64,000 nt of DNA from Euphorbia lathyris (taxonomy: Eukaryota > Streptophyta > Magnoliopsida > Malpighiales > Euphorbiaceae): contig NC_088915.1 in the NCBI RefSeq assembly GCF_963576675.1, positions 41,631,501-41,695,500 on the forward strand. The letters run 5' to 3'. Below, one piece after another: positions 58,287 to 64,000 of the stretch (position 1 is the stretch's first letter; each line of letters opens with the position of its first letter). The notes under the pieces were generated by a model. That model was given only the letters and a program-made list of their open reading frames with translations, did not search any database and was not told the DNA's origin. The position numbers were made by a program, and so were the translations under genes.

Positions 58287-60368
58287 TGTTGGAAATTAGG
58301 CTAAGGTATAATAGCGGAAATATAAAATTTTAACCTATTTCCATTTAACCACAATATCCGTTAACCGTTATTTAATATACAGAAGGATAAGAAGAAATAC
58401 CTTTTAGAAGTTCTATCTACCGTTGCAAACGAAGTGCCCACAACTTCAAAAGAGATAGAAACTGTCTACCAATCTGCCCCTATCCGAAACAGACCTTCCA
58501 GACCTCCGAACGACAATCCCTTCAGTGGAAACATGGAAGAATATGTCTAGAAGCTCCTGTCCAAAAATCGCGATGATCCGACGGTTCATTCTCCGGGAAT
58601 CCGTGAAATCGTGAACTGACCTGATGTAGGAGTAGTAAAACGAATTTCTCCCTTTCGTTTGTTTTTCTTCTTCGAGTTCCCAAACACGAAATAAAACACG
58701 GGAAGATTAATTTAGAATCAACCGTTGAATAGCAACCAAAGTAGATTGCCTCTAACTAATCAACACAAGATCAAGGATAAAAGAAATAGATGAAATCAAT
58801 TGATCAAACGAAGCCGTAGAGAAATCTCATCCTCGAACTAGGGGTGTCGAATTTTCTCTCTCTTGGACTAGGTGATTTTCGAAAATCACAGTAGGGTATG
58901 GCTTTCTTGGATTTCGAAAATCTCAAGGGAAGGGGTATTTATAATCTCTTGTATCTAATCCCTAGTTAGATAGAATTAGGTTACTGAATAGGAATTCCAT
59001 TCAGAATAGAATTCCTAATTATTATCTCACTATATATCTAATATATTAAGGATAATAATAATAACCTTATTGGATAATAATAGGAGTATATTAATCTAAT
59101 TAAAACTCCTAACTTAATTATCTCTTAATTAATTTAATTCATATTCCTAATCTAATTAGGATTAACAAAATCAAATTAATTATTCATGTATATTACTACA
59201 TGAATTTCGATCCCCTTATGTCCATGGGCCTTATTGGGCTCAATTGGTCTTCTATCAATTAATTAACATCTATCTCTCTTTTAGGTTCCAAGTCTTATGT
59301 GTGATCCATTAGGTTCTTATTGCTTCTAGCCGTATGCAACGTTATTAAATTAATTTTCAAAGAATTATATTTAATCTTTGCATAACGGAATGATGTACAG
59401 AGTATGTGATTAGCAAGTCCGTAATCATTCCCCCAGAGCTATAAGAAGACAGGTTGATTCTGTCGTTAACCTTTCCGTATTAGTTACAGTATAATTCGAT
59501 CCTTTATCAACTACATCCTTGAACTGAATCTTATGACTATGGGTGATGTCAAGTCACATATAGCGAGACGTTCGTTTTACTTGTACAGGCCGAGTCAACT
59601 CAAAAAGATAGGTTAAGTGAAATCTGTATTTCTTACTCTTAAGCTATCACCTTGCAAGGATTTAGAGTCGAGTCTTCCACAAGCGATCCATAGATGTATC
59701 TCCCATTTATCGGGAGTGATAAATGCTCAATCTAATATATAACGACTCCGCAATCACTTCCTGTGATACCCAACGTCTACTGTTCACACCCCAGAGTCAT
59801 CTCTGTTAAGGATCGTGTTACAACAGGATCAAAGCGTCACATTCCATAATCCAGAATTACTAATTAACATTCCTTTGAGTCTGAGGATTACTTATACCTA
59901 TTAATACCAATGAGATAAACAAGTGACAAGGATGAATCTACCCATCCTGTTATCTCAAGTCGGGTCCCCAATCCTAATGAACTCCTTTTCATCGGACCCA
60001 TGTAACTGTCCAGATATCTGTATATATGAAGCTTGTGAGATCAGCTTTCTGTCGGACAGAAGACATTGTTACATACAAGTCTCAACAGTGATATGTCAAT
60101 CCCAAACATATCACTTGACTTGGGGTGGTTTTAAGTTTATCAGTTTACTATAAAGTTTTGTCTCACTTCATGCTTGTATGAACACTTTATAATCACTTTA
60201 AATAAACTTACGGATTTCCTTTTATTAGACTTTATTTAGTGCTTAAAAGGGATTGCCTTTATATAGTTATAAAACATATATCTCATTAAACAAATGATAT
60301 AAAGAACAATTCATTTACATTAAGTTTGTATCCTAGAACAATTGTCTATAGGACACTAAACCCCAACA
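58287..60368 (-). mobile_element. Solo LTR of the copia A family
   Basis: On the plus strand it runs TGTTGGAAATTAGG ... AAACCCCAACA, the reverse complement of the A LTR. TSD is TACCG (58282-58286 and 60369-60373). No internal sequence, so it formed by LTR-LTR recombination. It is about 220 bp longer than the element A LTRs, with extra sequence near 58430-58680, and is clearly more diverged. Confidence 0.93.
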
Positions 60369-60373
60369 TACCG

Positions 60374-61472
60374 ATGGGTTACAATTGAGACGTTTGGATG
60401 AGGGAGAAGCCCGTGAGGCAATGGAGTCAGTGCACTCGAGAATTTATGGAGCCCACATGGGAGGAACAGTGTTAGCAAAGAAAATCTTAATGCAAGGCTT
60501 CTATTGGCTCATCATGGAAAGAGATTGCAATGAATATGCGAAGACATGTCATGATTGTCAAATCCACGGAGATTAATCATTTGCCGGCTATGGAACTGCA
60601 CGTGTTGGCACCCGTTTGGTTGTTCGCAACTTGGGGCACCGACATCATTGGTGAGGTGAGGCTTAAAGCGTCAAATGGACATAAGTTCATCGCGGTTGCC
60701 ATTGATTACTTCACCAAGTGGGTGGAAGCAGAATCGTTTAGCAAGCTGGGATCGAAGCAGATGAGGAAGTTTATTGAGAAGCATCTGATCACCAGGTTCG
60801 GGGTGCCTCATCACATTATCATAGATAATGGGGTCTAGTTTCAGGGAAAAGTGAAAGGTCTCTTCCAGGCATATGGTATTAAGCATCGCAGATCTTCTCC
60901 ATATCATCCATAAGCTAATGGGGCAGTGCAGGCGGCCAATAAGAACCTTAAGAGGATCCTAGTAAAGACAGTGGAGTCGCATCGAAACTAGCACGAGCAG
61001 CTTCCATTTATGGGCCTATCACACGACAGTTAAAACGTCTACTGGGGCAACACCGTTCTCTTTGGTATATGGGGCAGAAGTAGTATTGCCAGTTGAGATT
61101 GAGAAGCGGTCGCTGAGAATCGCGGTAGAATCAGAGATTCCTGAAGCAGAATGGGTAAGGAAGCGATATGAGCAGTTGGCATTGGTGGACGAGAAAAGGA
61201 TGGAGGCCCTTTACCACGTGCAGCTGTATCAGAGAAAGATAGCCTGAGTCCTCAACAAAAAGGTAAAAGTTAGTCAAATTAAAGAAGGGGACATGGTGCT
61301 GAAGCAGATCTGCATGACGCGCACCGATCCTAGGGGAAACTTTAGGCCAAACCGGGAAGGACCGTTCCTCGTAAAGAAGATCCTAGCAAAGGGGCGGTGA
61401 AACTAACCACGATGGATGGCATTGAGTTCTCCAAACCTACCAATCTGGATAGGCTTAAGGAATACTTTTCGT
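60374..61472 (+). pseudogene. Tat2 integrase
   Basis: Zinc-binding region (HSRIYGAHMGG ... CHDCQIHGD), core with Asp in WGTDIIGEV and Asp in IIIDNGV, and the C-terminal domain (MVYGAEVVLPVEIE ... GPFLVKKIL). Stops occur near 60575, 60836, 60913 and 60990, with frameshifts near 61010 and 61395. Where the catalytic Glu should lie the sequence reads GAVQAANKNLK, so Glu appears replaced. Confidence 0.88.
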
Positions 61473-61719
61473 AAAAAATAAAAAAGAGAAAAGAAAAAAG
61501 AAGAAATAAAAATTCCCGATAAGTTGAAAACCTGCAAAGGGTGATCTATGCAACGATAAGGGACATCCCAATGAGTGAAAATCCAAGGGGGCACTCATTT
61601 GAAAATTCTGGGATAATAAAAGGAGAGTTGAAAATTCATTGGGATCCGAAAACCGAAAAAAGACGGGTCTTGGTAACAGTAGTTATATTTTGAGCAATTA
61701 CAAAAATAATGTATAATTG

Positions 61720-62671
61720 GCTAAGTATTTCTGTTGTTTGTAAATAAATAAAGGCATGAATATATTTGAAGAGAATGATTGAAATGATTACGATCAACTA
61801 AATGCATAGTAAAACGGGTCACGAGTTGTACATTTTCTTTCACACCAAAAAACCCTAAATGTCTCGTTTCTTCACACATAAGCCATATCCAAAAAAAAAA
61901 GAGAAAATACAAACCCACCAAATACCTATGATAAATGCCCCTACCACCTAACAAAGCTATGATAAAAGGCCATACTGCAGGAGGTCTAGGGTATGGAAGA
62001 TCGGGGAAATCCACTGATTCCCACGAAATGTCATAGTACGTCTTGTCAAGGCTCCTCACTCGCTCCGAAGCCAAAGTCTCCTCAGATATCCGGAGTCGCT
62101 CCTCTTGGTCCCGATGCATCTCTCTAGCCTAGCAAGCCTCAGCCCGTGACCGCTCCTCCAAAGCCTGATACATGTCCGCTGCCACCCACTGCTAGTGCCT
62201 CAAAAGATCGGCATTCCCTCCCTGTGGACGATCGTGTTGGAACGCCATCTCCTGGTGGAAGTAAGCCCAATCACGCACTCGCGCATCCTCCCGGGCTTGA
62301 TTCTCTCGATGAGAAAAAAGAGGGACAAAGTTTGTAAAGAAAAATAATATCACATGCATTGCATAAACATACATTTCACTACACACATAACAAACCTACA
62401 GATACTCACATGGCGATCTACGTGGCACAAGCTGAGTAGGTCTCGAAAGCCGTCGGCCGCACTCACATGTAAGGGGATCTAAGTACAGGTCTAAATGGGG
62501 TATCAGACTCAACAGTCGAGTCTCTAGACTCCCTACACCCACTTTCGTCGGTCTAAAATAGGTATAACTTAGATCTACGACCCGGGAAGGTATACCTGGT
62601 GGGGGGTTGAATCCTCCAGTAGCTCTAGAAGACTCGCCCCAGTAAAGCGGAGGGCGCGTCTCGCAAGGCAC
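61720..62671 (-). pseudogene. Antisense spliced ORF remnant of Tat2
   Basis: Minus strand, opposite to Tat2 pol and downstream of it. A first exon-like frame (about 62671-62413, PCETRPPLYWGESS ... QLVPRRSP) ends at a GTGAGT donor. After about 100 bases a TCGAGAG acceptor is followed by ENQAREDARVRDWAYFHQEM. The rest is Glu/Arg-rich and coiled-coil-like (REMHRDQEERLRISEETLA), with in-frame TAGs near 62192 and 62130. No known domain was recognised. Position and orientation match the antisense ORFs of Tat1. Confidence 0.55.
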
Positions 62672-62689
62672 AACTCCATCAAGAAGAGT

Positions 62690-63540
62690 AAGATTTGGTT
62701 CTCTTTATTCTTTCTCAAATATTTTATTCTCACGTGCATTTACGTAGGATCTAACTAAATTCGTTATTCTTAAATGTTTTATTCTCACATGCATTTACGT
62801 AGGATTTAAATAAATTCGCTATTCTTAAATGTTTTATTCTCACGTTACATAGGATTTAGCTAAATTCGTTATTCTTAAATATTTTATTCTCACGTGCATG
62901 TACGTAGGATTTAACTAAATTCGTTATTGTTAAATGTTTTATTCTCACGTGCATTTACGTAGGATTTAACTAAATTCGTTATTCTTAAATATTTTATTCT
63001 CACGTGCATTTACGTAGGATTTAACTAAATTCGTCATTCTTGAATGTTTTATTCTCACGTGCATTTACGTAGGATTTAATTAATTTCGTTATTCTTATGC
63101 ATTTACGTAGGATTCAACTAAATTCGTTTTTTTATGTTTTATTCTCATGTGCATTTACGTAGGATTTAATTAAATTCTTTAAATGTTTTATACTCACGTG
63201 CATTTATGTAGAATTTAACTAAATTCTTTATTCTTTCCTAAAAGGTTTTATTCCCACATGCATTTACGTAGAATTCAACTAAATTCATCATTCATTCTTA
63301 AAAGGTTTTATTCTCACGCGCATTTACGTAGAATTTAACTAAATTCTTTATTCTTTCCTAAAATGTTGTGTTCTCACGTGTATTTACGTAGAATTTAACT
63401 AAATTCATTATTCATTCTTAAAAGGTTTTATTCCCATGTGCATTTGTGTAGGATTCAACTAAATTCTTTATTCTTTCCTAAAAATGTTTTATTCCCATGT
63501 GCATTTGCGTAGAATTTGACTAAATGTATTTTTCACTTTC
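62690..63540 (+). repeat. 56-bp minisatellite with ACGT palindromes
   Basis: About fifteen units of roughly 50-60 bp, core TCTCACGTGCATTTACGTAG followed by GATTTAACTAAATTCGTTATTC. Seven units keep an exact CACGTG; the rest mostly show CATGTG or CACATG. The later units carry TAGAATT in place of TAGGATT. Confidence 0.9.
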
Positions 63541-63589
63541 GAGAAGACTTCGTTAACCTACTTGGGTATAATGTTTAATTAAGATATGA

Positions 63590-63880
63590 CGTGAAATCTA
63601 TGTAAATAATTCTAAGTTTGGAGATTCACGTAGGCACATTCATAACATTCACGTTTTCTAAAGAATAAAAATGTTCACATGCATAACATTCATGTTTCTT
63701 AAATAAAATGTTCATAACGAGAAAAATGAAAAATAAAAAGAAAAAATATTCACATAAGATTCACGTTTTCTAAATAAAATGCTAGCATGCATAAAATTCA
63801 CGTGTTCTAAAAATAAAATATTAGCATGCATGAAATTCACGTTTGCTAAAAAATATTCACATGCATAAAATTCGCTCAAG
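63590..63880 (+). repeat. Second tandem array (TTCACGTTTTCTAAA units)
   Basis: About five irregular units combine ATGCATAAAATTCACG with TTTCTAAATAAAAT. The array directly follows the 56-bp minisatellite. Confidence 0.75.
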
Positions 63881-63884
63881 AAAT

Positions 63885-64000
63885 CGTTCGCCTGCAGTCG
63901 ATTTAGAGACTAGGGTTGAAAGGTCGATCTAGAGACCTGCAAAATAGAGGATCGCTTTAGAGATCTACACCTGCAGTCGATTTAGAGACTGGAGTTGAAA
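63885..64000 (+). repeat. Third tandem array (CGATTTAGAGACT units), cut by window edge
   Basis: CTGCAGTCGATTTAGAGACT occurs at about 63892 and 63971, with variants TCGATCTAGAGACC and TCGCTTTAGAGATC between. Likely period is about 27 with a higher-order unit near 79 bases. Confidence 0.65.

Larger units (their letters stand above)
57049..64000 (+). mobile_element. Second Tat-lineage element (Tat2), partial
   Basis: It begins inside RT and runs off the window. Order: RT end, RNase H, second RNase H, (solo LTR), integrase, 3' region with antisense ORF remnants and tandem repeats. No LTR of its own is within the window. Its RT and RNase H differ clearly from Tat1, so it is a different family in the same lineage. 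Confidence 0.85.

Noticed and set aside
62690..63540. CRISPR-like look of regularly spaced repeats
   Set aside because: The whole 56-bp unit repeats; there are no unique spacers, no cas genes, and the DNA is plant.

Overview
This window is plant nuclear DNA, most likely from a eudicot. It consists almost entirely of nested transposable elements. The evidence is plant-specific retrotransposon lineages (Tekay chromovirus, Tat/Retand, Athila, Ty1/copia with initiator-Met primer sites), CACTA and Helitron DNA transposons, AT-rich spacers, GT-AG introns, and captured fragments of plant genes (CRWN/NMCP1, NPF transporter, GH2 beta-galactosidase). I see no intact host gene, rRNA, tRNA or CRISPR array. 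Every retroelement reading frame examined carries at least one stop or frameshift, although the Athila gag-PR-RT-RNase H frame runs 1302 codons unbroken.

The nest can be unpicked by its target-site duplications (TSDs). Level 1 is a Tekay-type Ty3/gypsy LTR (1052-3007 plus 54324-54780). It has integrase/chromodomain on its left and a primer site plus gag on its right, so one LTR is shared by two element bodies. Level 2 is copia element B (3008-54318, minus strand, TSD ACTGG), inserted in that LTR. Level 3 has three insertions in B. Two are in its left LTR: Tat/Retand element Tat1 (3377-14443, minus, TSD TTATG) and copia element A (14630-27056, plus, TSD ATTAC). The third is a 19.6-kb CACTA transposon (28356-47972, TSD AGT) in B's pol region. 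Level 4 is a Helitron (23386-26363) in A's right LTR and an Athila element (30161-41813, minus, TSD CATTT) in the CACTA element.

Right of the nest, the Tekay gag (to about 55572) is joined to a 5'-truncated B-family LTR (to 57048). This abuts a second Tat-lineage element, Tat2 (57049 to beyond 64000, plus strand). Tat2 is split by a solo LTR of the A family (58287-60368, TSD TACCG) and ends in three different tandem-repeat arrays.

Four things stand out. (1) Tat1 carries two antisense units in its 3' region. Each has its own TATA box, and the first has two clean introns with matching phase. Tat2 has remnants of the same kind. (2) Both copia families carry a cluster of GC-rich stem-loops between primer site and gag; element A adds three small repeated GAG-CAAA-CTC hairpins. 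(3) The CACTA element holds a same-strand chimera of three host-gene fragments with exon-intron structure kept. (4) A Tat2 minisatellite repeats ACGT-core palindromes. Coordinates were read by eye and may be off by one or two bases.
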